Shown one piece after another: positions 54,880-64,000 of a stretch of DNA of 64,000 nucleotides; positions within the stretch are counted from its first letter, which is position 1; the number at the start of each line of letters is the position of its first letter. This DNA is from Macrostomum hystrix (lineage: Eukaryota; Platyhelminthes; Macrostomidae). The stretch spans positions 3,577,001 to 3,641,000 of the forward strand of contig CATNEN010000034.1 of NCBI GenBank assembly GCA_950097015.1, given 5' to 3'. A program made the translations under genes and the position numbers. The notes below the pieces were generated by a model. That model did not search any database and was not told where the DNA came from. It worked only from the letters and a program-made list of their open reading frames with translations.

Positions 54880-55490
54880 TGTTTGACTTTGTGTAAAATT
54901 GTTTAACTGCACCGAAAAACAAAGGTTTTAATGAAGTCGCGGAGGTGAGGAGTAGCGGAAGTTTTTACTATAAATACACGAGAGAAAGAAAGGAGAAAAA
55001 CAATGTTCGTTTGTGCATTCAGAATAAAGAAAACTTGAATCTTGAAGTGTTCTTGTTAAAGAGTTATTTGAAAGAGACATTGCTAAAGAGGAGTAACCAG
55101 AGTGAAGAATAGCTGTAAATCTATATCCACTGGAAAGCCCAAGACGGACTGAAGACTGAATTGAAGATGGACTGAAGACTGAATTAAAGACTGAATTGAA
55201 GACTGAGTTGAAGAGTAATTGAAGAGTGATAAAGACGGATAAAGACGGATAAAGAGTGATAAAGACGAATAAAGACCGATATAGAAAAAGTTATAAGTAA
55301 GAAACAAATAGAGGAGATAAATACCGGCCATATTATAATGCTACCAGATTGAATACATAACGCTACCAATTGAAATTGAAAACAAATAAAGTAAAGACAA
55401 TAATAAAGATTGACATAAGATATTACTTGAATAAAAGAAGCTTAGAACAATAGTAACTTGAACTAGCCTGTCCTTTAGTTGCTACAGGAA
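54880..55490 (+). mobile_element. Possible LTR-like segment (solo LTR?)
   Basis: A TATAAATA box at 54969-54976 is followed at 55023 by AATAAA and then by a stretch of degenerate short tandem units (ACTGAATTGAAGA, ATAAAGACGG). TATA plus poly(A) signal about 50 nt apart is what the U3/R region of an LTR looks like. I could not identify clear TG..CA ends, target-site duplications or a second copy. Confidence 0.22.
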
Positions 55491-56589
55491 CTAAATTTGA
55501 TCTGAGCAAAGAAGTTGCAACAAAAAATTGCATTTACATTGTATATATTAGAATATATTAAATATATATATTAGGGGCTAACATGGGGCTAATTATATAT
55601 TAGCCCCATGTCAATATAAATATTGATGATATTTATGTTTTAAAGTCTGTCAGATCTAGAAAACAATCACTGAATTCCAAAAATGAAAAGAAAAATTCTA
55701 AGAGCCTTGACTAAATTTTAATTATACTTCCTGTTGGTCAAAATGGTTTAAAGTAACCCAAAATTATTATAGCCAAGTGTTTATTACAAATAAGCCTAAG
55801 CCTACTTAACCACTAATAGACAATATTAATCACTAGGGCTATCCCAAAAAGCTAGCTAAAAAATTAGCAAACAAATAAGCCCTGGCCATAGCAATACTAT
55901 AGTAAGACTATGTCCTATGTGTGCTAGAATTTTTTCCTTAGATATTGTAGGCCTAATCTAAACAATATAACAAAAAATTTGATCTGTGCATGGGCATTAG
56001 AGTCTAGTACACTGAACAAAAAAATTACAGCACCAGATAACTTTTTTCTGCACCATGACACAAGAGAATGCCAACGAGCACATATGCTCCAAGTTAAAAC
56101 ACATTCTGTGCTTGAACTTTGCAAGCAAAATGACATCTTTCTGACCATCACACAATAGTGGACAAATGGTCTAATTTAGACCTAGCTCACTAGCTGTCAA
56201 CTTGTTGGAGCAAGAAAGAACTGAAGAGAAAGAACATCACATCAATAACTATTGTAACTAGTCTGACTGTAACTAGAATGTAAGGCCCAGGATATAGTTG
56301 CACACAATGCTAGCTGTTACATATGTCTACATATGTCTAAATGTCTACATTGCATTAAAATTAAATAACTTGTTTGATCAGCAAGAATCTGCAAGATACA
56401 GTATTAGGCCTACTATGCATGCTGATACAGTGATGCTTATTATAAAGGCAGTTGTTATTTGTCCAGTTAACCGGACAAAAAGTCATTTGATTTTTATCTT
56501 ACAAAATTTAATTATTTTATCTTACAAATGATAGAGGTTCTCGTGGTAGTGCTACAACCCCTTCTAACTTAGTTAATCACTCAAGAGGA

Positions 56590-56720
56590 AAGCCTATCGA
56601 GGACTTAAAATTGTGGTCCTCGCTGTTGATCCAGGTATCGTCCTTTGCTGGTGACCCAGTTGACTTTGTAGAAGTATTTGAATGAGTCGCTACAACTTCA
56701 CACTTCAAAGGAACTTAGGT
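56590..56720 (+). pseudogene. Possible decayed retrotransposon gag fragment
   Basis: A short frame reading SSFAGDPVDFVEVFE resembles the start of the gag-type domain of BEL/Pao elements (F-x-GDP-x-x-F/W-x-x-F). It is interrupted by in-frame stops on both sides. It lies about 1.1 kb after the LTR-like segment on the same strand. Weak match by eye only. Confidence 0.18.
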
Positions 56721-57175
56721 TACTCTTTAGTTGGATAAAAATACAAATCAAACAGACATTAGTTAGATATAAACAATTTGGCTTAAAGGGAAGATCTCTT
56801 CCGACATGCATAGTTTGGTGCCTTCCTTCTAATGTAGCATTTGGTAGGCCTATGAAATCTAACAATTACGATTACGAAATTAACAATAAAATCACTAACC
56901 GGACGAATAATCAAACATTGCCTATTGTAAATGCATTACCTCATAGATGATATTTTTTCTTATTGTTTCTTGCTAAGTTAATAAGCTTATCTTTTAGCTG
57001 AATATACCAACCTATATAGCTAATAGCTAAATAACTTCTCGGCTAAGTCTCTGAACAAGCGATTGCGACAACAAGTGATAATGTCTGGATAATTTTGATT
57101 TGATTTGATTTTTGATCGATTCAAATATATTATAAAAAGTACATCGTTATATCAAATATTTTTGTCTTTGCTTAC

Positions 57176-57286
57176 CTAATGGGCAGCAGGAAAAAATCTA
57201 AAATTCCAGCCCGGAGTTTAATCTTTTCGGTTGATAATTTATTAATATGGCTATGTTGTATAAATCGTTCCTTTAGTTCTATGCTG
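57176..57286 (-). CDS. Candidate second exon of the same unknown transcript
   Basis: Follows a 38-nt candidate intron with tandem acceptors CAG/CAG (57287 and 57284), both in phase 2. The frame stays open for 36 codons (SIELKERFIQHSH..., ...RAGILDFFLLPI) to CCCATTAG/GTAAGC, again an excellent donor in phase 2. I do not recognise the protein. Two strong donors and matched phase argue against chance; the lack of a further exon argues for caution. Confidence 0.3.
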
Positions 57287-57324
57287 CTGTAGCTCATGTT
57301 ACGCGAATATCAATCTATACTTAC

Positions 57325-57383
57325 CATATTAGGGCGCTATATTTAACAGTTACCCTGCTCTTCGCAGCGAAGTTCTTAGACAT
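57325..57383 (-). CDS. Candidate first exon of an unknown minus-strand transcript
   Basis: ATG at 57383 opens 19 codons (MSKNFAAKSRVTVKYSALI) ending ATATG/GTAAGT, an excellent donor, phase 2. It lies upstream of RanBP3 on the same strand. It could be the start of an unrecognised gene or a RanBP3 leader exon carrying an upstream ORF; direct joining to the RanBP3 exon would hit a stop. Confidence 0.3.
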
Positions 57384-58713
57384 TGCACTAAATGCTAGGC
57401 TTAACAATAAGAAGAATTGCTTAAAATTTCTAAAATGTTCTATTAGTGCTAATGCTAAGTCTAGAAAAAATAACCACAAATCATGTACTGGGTCTAATTC
57501 AGTTAGGCCCAACCCAATTGATTAAGAGAAAAAGAAATATATATGCGACAGTTTATTTTAAAGCCCTAGCCTTGTTCATGCATTTTGTTTTTAAAAGCCT
57601 AGCCTAGAACAGAAGTAAAATAAATTTGTGTTTTTTGTAAAAATGGAATTTTTGGAATTGAATGGTATTGATAATTGAAATAACTTATTTCACCTGTCTG
57701 ATTGGTCCAGATGTGTACCTAAAAGCATAACTCGAGCTATTGTATTAAGTATCTAAAGACAATGTAGTATTGTTTGTTAGTCCATGGACTAGTAGAATAC
57801 CTTACCTACCCACAATTACGCTAGGTAGGCCTAATTCTTTACCTATCTAAGAGCAAGGTGAACAGAAGCAAAACAGACAAGCAAATGTCTTGCTGAATGA
57901 GACAAAATGTTTCAGAATGGTCAGAAAACCCCAAGGGCCCAACCTTTAATTTGAGTCTAACCAATAGGCTACAACCCCTTTAATACGGCTTTATGGCTAG
58001 ATATTGAGTTAGTAACTGAAGTAGGCCTACAAATGAAATGACAAAAATAGTAGCTAAGCTAACATATTTTTACTTTGGCTGCTAGTATTTCAATGTGCAA
58101 AAACAAACTAAAGCTTGATATAGCTTCTATGCTACTTTGATTTTAGTTTTCAGTGTTACATTTATTTGCATATTTTATTATAATAGTTAGCCTTGTTTAC
58201 TTTTTGTGTAGGGCTTAATACAAAGGGTGTTTCAAAAGTAATGAAAATTTAGTCATAACTTTTGTATGGACAAACTTTTTGGCTTAAAACTTTTAGCCAG
58301 GAATTTTGCAAAAATATGGACAACACAGTTGTCACACAGCTGACAGCACATTAAAGTTAGTGGTCTCAAATAGATGTTGATAGCCATAAATATGCTCATA
58401 ATTGTTAAAATGCTTGTTCTCAATAAGTCTGAAATAAGCATCCCAGTTGCTACAAAATTAATTTCTATTTCAGTGGTCTAGAGTTAGTTAGAATTCTAGG
58501 CCTAGCCATTAAATAGCTAAATTAGGTACACATGTACATATTAGATATATTGCATAGTGTCTGCATTTCTATTGTTTATATTTGTCCCAGCCTGGTTAGA
58601 CATAGTACAACTATTAATTTGTTTAGGCTAAAAATATATAGCACAACAATGCACTGCTGAAATGTGTCTCACACTTGCAGCATACCAGTGCCTATTAGCC
58701 AAATAGACTCCAA
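57384..58713. other. RanBP3/Golgin-84 intergenic region, part 2
   Basis: AT-rich, 1.3 kb, between two divergent transcription units, so it should include their promoters. I see no convincing TATA box. The acceptor-like CACACTTGCAG at 58680 suggests that the first Golgin-84 coding exon is preceded by a non-coding exon or receives a trans-spliced leader. Confidence 0.3.
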
Positions 58714-59549
58714 ATGTCTAGCTGGCTAAGTGGTTTGGCTGGCAAGGCCGAGGACTTCCTAAATACTCTGGACACATCAGCTGCTAGTGCACTAAATAAG
58801 TCGGCTCATGGCGGGCTGGAATCTGACTCGCAGCATCCGCCATCACTTCTGCCACCGCCGCCCCTAATGGTTGAGCCGCCAACTCGTCACAGTCCCCTTG
58901 GCCGCAGTCCCAGCCAGGCGTCGTTGGGCTCGGCTGCAAGAGCAACACAGCCGCCAATTCATCAACAGTCGTTGTCTTCGTCAGCTATTGCGCCTTCTAG
59001 CAAGCGCGTTGACAAGGACGCCGAGCTAATGGAGCTGCTGAATTCGGAGACGCCGTTAGATTCGCTGGTTGGACGGCAGGGGTCCAATACATCTGGCTCG
59101 ATGTTGTCGTCGACGCCAACTCCGACATCGGCTTCGGCGGCGGCGGCAACTGACGCGATGCCGTCAAAGATTTCCGCGCAGCACAGTCGACAGTCGAGTG
59201 TGGCTTCCAGCTTCTCGAAATATTCGGCCTCTGAAATCAAAGCCGAGATGGCTAACGCTGCGGCCGCGGCGGCTACAAGCGGCTCTTCAACCATCGCCGC
59301 CTCCGCTTCGGTAACATCGGCGCCAGCCTCCTCAGCCTCAGTTTTTGGTGTTACGGAAGACAATCCGCCAGCTGAAATTGAGAACAAACTGTTGCGCAGC
59401 GAAATATCTTCACTGAATCAGGAGTTGTCGTCACTGTTGAAACGCAATCAGTCAGCTCAGGATGCGGCCAAGCGTCTGGAAGCCGAATTGGCCAAGTGTC
59501 GCCAACAGTTAAAGCAAGCCGAGGAGGCGGCTGCTTCTGGTCAGGCTAG
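58714..59549 (+). CDS. GOLGA5: Golgin-84 exon 1 (first coding)
   Basis: ATG in CCAAATGTCT. It encodes the conserved N-terminus, a low-complexity Ser/Ala/Pro region and the first coiled-coil heptads (LLRSEISSLNQELSSLL). The donor is GCTAG/GTAACA, phase 2. Confidence 0.93.
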
Positions 59550-62500
59550 GTAACAGTGTTGAATTGGTTGGTAGAAAGGAAGTCGGCTGGTATTTTCGGG
59601 AAAGTTAAGCCGAATAATCTTTGTTCGCGTTGCAGAGAGCAGCAATTGTCGGATCTGCTGCACAGTCGGGATGCCCGCATCGCTGAGATGGCCAGCGGCT
59701 ACGATTCTCTGCGCGATCAGCTAGAACTGGTGCGCGCTGATAGCAGCAGATCTGCTGGCTTTCAGCAGGCCGCCTTCGACGAACTGAACGAAAGATTGCG
59801 TCAGGCCGAGGCTAGATTGGAACAGGAGAAGGCCGGCACAGCCAGTCTCCAGGTGATTATCAATCATATATTATTGCTGATTATATTTAGTCCTCGTCAC
59901 AAGAGTCTTTAACAAAAAAGTGACCTCTTTGGTGCTAGTAGCAGTGGGATTTGCAGATGCAGAGCAACACAATTCAGAATTATCCCATAGGAATCTCAAT
60001 GCACATCCTCCAGGCCGAGCTACGCCGGATGCGCCAGGACGCCGAGCAGCAGCAGGCGGTGAGCGCCCAGGCCGGCCGCGCCCTAGCCGAAGAGCAGCGT
60101 CGACTTCGCGCACAAGGATTGGAATTAGAGGCCGCCCAGCGGCGCTGCCAGCAAGCCCAATCGGAGCTGCGCGACTACAAAGAGAAGGCCGGCCGTATTC
60201 TGCAGGTGGGTCATGATTAACAGTAGGACTACCAAGCCATTTTGCCGCCCGTTTTTATACCCAAACTGAACGGAGTAACGCAAGCACACGAAACTCAAGG
60301 TCACGGGCCAACTTTTTGTTGCGCCTCTTCTGAAACAAAAATCAAGTCGCCAGCCCTTCAGAGCGTCGAGATATTGAACGGTTCTGGCCTATGGTCAGAT
60401 TTTTCTCATAAAAGCTAGTGTATTTCATACCCCAATACACGAATTTGCACTGCGCCTCAGTGCGGCCTTGTCAGGCCGTCAAAATTGATCAGCATGTCAC
60501 CCGAATGTGCCTGCATCATCTCCGACTTCGGTGGTCACGCACCTTTATTTAGACGGAGCTGCTTGACCTTCAACAAAGTGGCACCAGCCGAGTATGGACA
60601 CCGTGATGGAAATTTCTCCCATTTTGCTGATCAAGCCTTAATATGGGCGAAGCTCAACCACAGGACCCTCGCCTTGTCTGTCAACCAATCAGTCACCACC
60701 CCGACGCCGTCAGCATCGTCAGCAGAGTGCCTCCAGCTGGGTATGGAGTCCCTAAAGCGAATTTTTCTACTTTCGCTATGCCCCGATGTTGGCCTAAACT
60801 CTACTATCACTTGTTGAAGGTCCAGCAGATCCGTCTAGATAAAGGTCGGTGACCACCGAAGTCGGAGATGAAGCAGGCACATTCGGGTGACACGCTGATA
60901 AAGTTTGAAGACCTGGCAAGGCCGCACTGAGGCGCAGTGCAAATTTTGTATAGGGGTGTATGAAATGCACTAGTGCTTATGGGAAAATCAGACCTTAGGC
61001 TAGAACCGTTCAATATCTTGATGGTCTGAAGGGCTGGCGACTTGAAATTGTTTCAGAGCATGCGCAACAAAATGTTGCCGGCCCGTGTTCTTGAGTTTCT
61101 TGTGCTTGCGTTGTTCAGTTCGGGTGCAGCGTAAATAATTGTCGGGGTATCCCCCCCCCTTAGTAGTTTACGGCTTCCATCTTCTTGTGCTATGCAAAAA
61201 TAAATCTTCTCTATCTTGTTCTCAGGTAAAAGACAAGATGATCGCCGCACTCAAGAAAGGTGGCAACGGAGGCGGTAGTAGCGGCGAACTCGGCGGGATT
61301 CCTGACGCCGCAGACGCCGCAGTAGGAAGCTCAGCCGCTGAACTATTCGCCGAAGTTGAAGCTCTGCGTCAGGAGCGCGAACTGCTTCGAGAGGAGGCGC
61401 AACGGGCCAAACTGGCCGCCGAGGGTCTGCGCTGCGACGTGGAAGATTTGGAAGCCCAGATGCAATCGGAGAGCGAGACTTTCCGCAAGACCATGTCTGG
61501 TCTGGAGGCGCAGCTTGAGTCCGAGCGACTTGCTAGACTTTCGGCTGAGGAGGAGGCACATGTTAGTACATAGGGATCTGCTGGAAATTCTCCCAGCCTC
61601 TAATGGGCTGCTTCACTTCCCCTGTACTTTCTTGACTTTCCCTGGGCTGCCTCATCCTTTCCTGGGCTGCCTCATCCTTTCCTGGGCTGCCTCACCCTTC
61701 CCTGGGCTGCCTCACCCTTCCCTGGGCTGCCTCACCCTTCCCTGGGCTGCCTCACCCTTCCCTGGGCTGCCTCACCCTTCCCTGGGCTGCCTCACCCTTC
61801 CCTGGGCTGCCTCACCCTTCCCTGGGCTGCCTCACCCTTCCCTGGGCTGCCTCACCCTTCCCTGGGCTGCCTCACCCTTCCCTGGGCTGCCTCACCCTTC
61901 CCTGGGCTGCCTCACCCTCCTATCCTGTACTAGGTACCCTACCCTGTACTTGCTTGACATCCCATAGGCTGTCTCTAATCAGATTTATAAGTCCTACTTT
62001 AGCTATGTAAATGCAATCAGCACAAACAAGGAAATCAAAAAACAACCAGGCCGCTAGACGCGATTCCGGTCAGCAGCGCGACCTATGGCTGCGCGACAAA
62101 GCCGAGCTTAGCCAACGCCTGGCCCAGTCAGAGGCTGAGATTGAAGCTCTGCGACGACAGACAACCGGCTCTCACCTTCTGCGGTCTGGTGGCGGTACGG
62201 CCGCCAGTAGTCAGGAGGGTAGCGAGCTGGAGGCGCGAATCAGATCGCTAACTGACAGTCTGATTCAGGTGAGCTTTGGTTTGAAGGGCCGAAATATGGC
62301 CTGTCCAGCGTACCTGGCTACCCAGATATTTGGCTACTGACTTCCGAAGCGATTCGACGAAGCTTTTAGAGATCACTTGAGTGCTACTAATGAGTTGAGA
62401 GCTGACAGCAAAGGGAGAGGCTAGATAAGAGTGAAGGAGAGAGATTAGACAGCACTGGGAGAGACTAGATAATAGTGAACGAGAGAGATTAGACAGCACT

Positions 62501-63744
62501 GGGAGAGACTAGATGAGAGTGAAGGAGAGATTAGACTTGGGTGGATGAGAGATTAGAGTAGGGTAGAGTAGTGATTAGACAGAAATAGGGGATAGATCCA
62601 TATTCATATAAGCTACATTATAAACCTAGCTCTAAGTATGATCTCAACTCTTACACCTTCTCCAACTCCATCCTGTCCACCGAGCGCAGAAGCAGACGGC
62701 CCTGGAGTCTAGCAACACTGAGAAGGCCAGCCTCCGCCTGATGGTGGAGCAGCTGGAGTCGCGCCTATCTGAGCGCGCTCATCACGCAGCCTCGATGGCC
62801 CAGGAGTCCGGCTCGCTGATGTCGTCAAGATCTCAGGCGCCGCAGTCGGATTATATTCGCATTCACATGCAGGATCCGCCCTATGCCAGGTATATTAATT
62901 ACTATTCTATGCTGAAATAAAGTTCAATATTTAATCTAACAATCGTTTAAGAAGATGTGGTAGGAGAGATGCAATACTGGCGAGATCAGGCAGGAGACAG
63001 AAAAGATAAAACAAAAGGATAAGGCGGGTAGATTTTGCGTACTATTGAATATTTGATGTCAAGGCATTAAATTTTGCATATGAGTTTTTTAAAAGCAGAC
63101 ATCTTATTCGGTAAGAATTTCTGTGGTAAATTTAAATGCAGTATCATTCAACGCTGAAAGTTGGTGAATAAATAAAGGTGCTAATTTACATATTATTTAC
63201 TAAATTACTTTTGGTTAAAATTTTTGCTATTAACATATACTCGTATATTATGAGAACTTTAAAACTTTAGAATTTTCAAATCTTTGCATCGATTTGCTAT
63301 TCAGCCTACTATTAGTAGTTCTTTCTATTCAGTTTCTTTCGTGTTGAGGAAAGTCCATAGACGAAACAGCAGTTTACAGCCACGTAAAAATTATTTGACT
63401 AAAAAAATATTAGAATTCATTTATAAGTCACACTACTTATAGTAGCCACAAAGGATGTACACATTCAGTTAACTGTTAAATTCTATTTTAGGCACATGAA
63501 GCGAGCGGTAAACACGCTAGATAAGGCGGGCGTCAAGCTTGGTGTATTTCTACGTCGCTATCCAATGGCCAGAATGCTATTCTTAGCCTATATTGGCCTG
63601 CTACACCTGTGGGTGCTGCTAGTGCTGCTCACTTATCAGCCTGAGATGCATCATCAAGGCTTTAATGGCGGCGCAATGCCGCAGCCGCCCGGATTGGCTG
63701 GCGGCGCTGCCTCAGCCGGCGGCCCGGCGTCCAATCCGAGTTAA
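58714..63744 (+). CDS. GOLGA5: Golgin-84 (GOLGA5) Golgi membrane tether, 7 exons (gene span)
   Basis: Exons 58714-59549, 59636-59852, 60014-60205, 61226-61561, 62050-62268, 62690-62889 and 63492-63744 join in phase (2,0,0,0,0,2) to 750 residues; human GOLGA5 has 731. The N-terminus (LAGKAEDFLNTLD) matches the conserved start of Golgin-84. Residues to about 210 are Ser/Pro/Ala-rich. A long coiled coil follows (about 215-630), and the C-terminus has VKLGVFLRRYPMAR, one transmembrane helix (about 695-713) and a short lumenal tail beginning LTYQPEMHH. Golgin-84 is a tail-anchored Golgi tether for intra-Golgi retrograde vesicles and ribbon structure. Introns hold a foldback element and a 20-bp array. 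No disruption seen. Confidence 0.95.
59636..59852 (+). CDS. GOLGA5: Golgin-84 exon 2
   Basis: The acceptor GTTGCAG opens in phase 2. Coiled coil with EQQLSDLLHSRDARIAEM and FDELNERLRQAEARLEQE. It ends CTCCAG/GTGATT, phase 0. Confidence 0.93.
60014..60205 (+). CDS. GOLGA5: Golgin-84 exon 3
   Basis: The acceptor ATCCTCCAG precedes AELRRMRQDAEQQQ; 64 codons of coiled coil end in AGRILQ/GTGGGT, phase 0. Some 50 bp downstream starts the foldback element. Confidence 0.92.
60259..61125. mobile_element. Foldback element with ~315-bp inverted arms in Golgin-84 intron 3
   Basis: The left arm (about 60261-60576) and right arm (about 60811-61123) are inverted copies, judged well over 80% identical by eye. 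Matching landmarks include AACGCAAGCACA, CAAGTCGCCAGCCCTTCAG, ATATTGAACGGTTCT, TTGCACTGCGCCTCAGTGCG and TCTCCGACTTCGGTGGTCAC. A unique 234-bp centre separates them. The frames inside it are not Golgin-84 coding. It could be a foldback/MITE transposon or two head-to-head copies of one element. Confidence 0.8.
61226..61561 (+). CDS. GOLGA5: Golgin-84 exon 4
   Basis: The acceptor TTGTTCTCAG precedes VKDKMIAALKKG, aligning with the K-x-K-x-I-x-x-LK-x-G segment of other Golgin-84 proteins. A Gly/Ser hinge follows, then coiled coil. The donor GGCACAT/GTTAGT gives phase 0; only ~70 bp later the 20-bp array begins. Confidence 0.9.
61630..61920. repeat. 20-bp minisatellite in Golgin-84 intron 4
   Basis: About 14 copies of CCTGGGCTGCCTCACCCTTC in exact register, diverging only at the first two copies (CATCC). 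GC-rich in an AT-rich intron. Confidence 0.95.
62050..62268 (+). CDS. GOLGA5: Golgin-84 exon 5
   Basis: The acceptor AAACAACCAG lacks a polypyrimidine tract but the frame fits. Coiled coil through LEARIRSLTDSLIQ, equivalent to the conserved L-T-E-T-L-I-Q of vertebrate Golgin-84. The donor is ATTCAG/GTGAGC, phase 0. Confidence 0.88.
62390..62575. repeat. Short ~44-bp tandem repeat in Golgin-84 intron 5
   Basis: About three imperfect purine-rich units containing AGATTAGACAGCACTGGGAG and GAGACTAGAT, decaying toward 62575. Confidence 0.7.
62690..62889 (+). CDS. GOLGA5: Golgin-84 exon 6
   Basis: Starts after GAGCGCAG with KQTALESSNTEKASL, directly continuing the conserved LIQ/KQT-x-LES-x-x-TEK motif. 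It ends PPYAR across a phase 2 donor AG/GTATAT. Confidence 0.92.
62890..63491 (+). other. Golgin-84 intron 6
   Basis: A 602-bp AT-rich intron; no array, no exon-like frame and no transposon recognised. Confidence 0.5.
63492..63744 (+). CDS. GOLGA5: Golgin-84 exon 7 with C-terminal membrane anchor
   Basis: The acceptor TTCTATTTTAG, phase 2. It encodes LGVFLRRYPMARMLFLAYIG, the helix to LLVLLTY, then QPEMHH and a Gly/Ala/Pro-rich tail. Only the tail is divergent. Confidence 0.95.
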
Positions 63745-63899
63745 TCTGGCTAATGTGACTTGGAGCACAAGATAGACAATAATAATTCAGTCTGCACCTG
63801 CAACTATTGCGCAACTTGTCACGTGAACCGGGCTTGTAGCTGAATCATTTAATTAGGTTTATTGGGGAGCCACTTGATTTGATAGTGATCTAAAATAGA

Positions 63900-64000
63900 T
63901 CCTCGTAATACTACTCAGGTATACAATGGGCTAATGAGGTGTATACTACTGATGGTTTATGCTATACTACTGAAGAGACATATACTACTGAATACAATTC
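63900..64000. repeat. Start of another tandem repeat at the window edge
   Basis: ATACTACTGA recurs at about 22-bp spacing (near 63945, 63967, 63990) and runs off the window. It lies about 160 bp beyond the Golgin-84 stop codon. Confidence 0.45.

Larger units (their letters stand above)
54290..57175. other. RanBP3/Golgin-84 intergenic region, part 1
   Basis: AT-rich, 2.9 kb. Apart from the LTR-like segment and gag-like trace it shows no recognisable coding exon or array. It may also be the first RanBP3 intron if leader exons lie at 57.2-57.4 kb. Confidence 0.35.

Noticed and set aside
58220-58260. Mariner-like terminal inverted repeat (GGGTGTTTCAAAAGTAATGA)
   Set aside because: The word resembles some transposon ends, but no inverted partner or transposase frame was found nearby.
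60485-60852. 110-codon and 69-codon frames in Golgin-84 intron 3
   Set aside because: They lie within the foldback element and are not in the Golgin-84 reading frame or spliced to it.

Overview
This is a window of a metazoan nuclear genome, most likely an invertebrate. The genes are split by canonical GT/AG introns, coding exons are visibly GC-richer than the AT-rich non-coding DNA, and four conserved animal gene structures can be read by eye. A flatworm-like genome is possible, given the very repeat-rich introns, a tRNA-derived SINE and tiny candidate introns of about 40 nt, but no gene here fixes the phylum.

Gene layout. (1) Plus strand, 7135-41243: a seven-exon gene for a predicted 653-residue membrane receptor with a signal peptide, two SUEL/galactose-binding lectin domains, a stalk of five 16-residue repeats each with an N-glycosylation sequon, one transmembrane helix and a polyglutamine cytoplasmic tail. 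It is laid out like the extracellular half of EVA-1/EVA1C. All seven exons join in matching phase. (2) Minus strand, 45021-49205: SKP1 in two exons. (3) Minus strand, 52512-54289: the RanBP3 (Ran-binding protein 3) Ran-binding-domain region in two exons. (4) Plus strand, 58714-63744: Golgin-84 (GOLGA5) in seven exons, 750 residues. Genes 1 and 2 are convergent; genes 3 and 4 are divergent across 4.4 kb.

The dominant feature is tandem repeat DNA. About thirty different minisatellite arrays (units of 12-51 bp) sum to roughly 29 kb, nearly half the window, by adding the intervals listed. Every intron of the lectin receptor gene carries its own private array or arrays, the only intron of SKP1 is about 75 copies of a 45-bp unit, and one Golgin-84 intron carries a 20-bp array. 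Several arrays have a visible higher-order structure, and two 20-bp arrays in the last receptor intron are inverted copies of one satellite.

Mobile DNA: four copies plus one fragment of a SINE with a tRNA-like (tRNA-Gly-resembling) head, a foldback element with ~315-bp inverted arms inside Golgin-84 intron 3, and weak traces of an LTR retrotransposon between RanBP3 and Golgin-84.

Functionally the four genes are unrelated neighbours: a cell-surface lectin receptor, the SCF ubiquitin-ligase adaptor, a nuclear export cofactor and a Golgi tether. Most long open frames in the window are translations of minisatellites and were rejected. The best leads for new biology are an alternative cytoplasmic tail exon for the receptor, the inverted satellite pair able to fold into long dsRNA in its pre-mRNA, the SINE family, and several unexplained exon-like segments.
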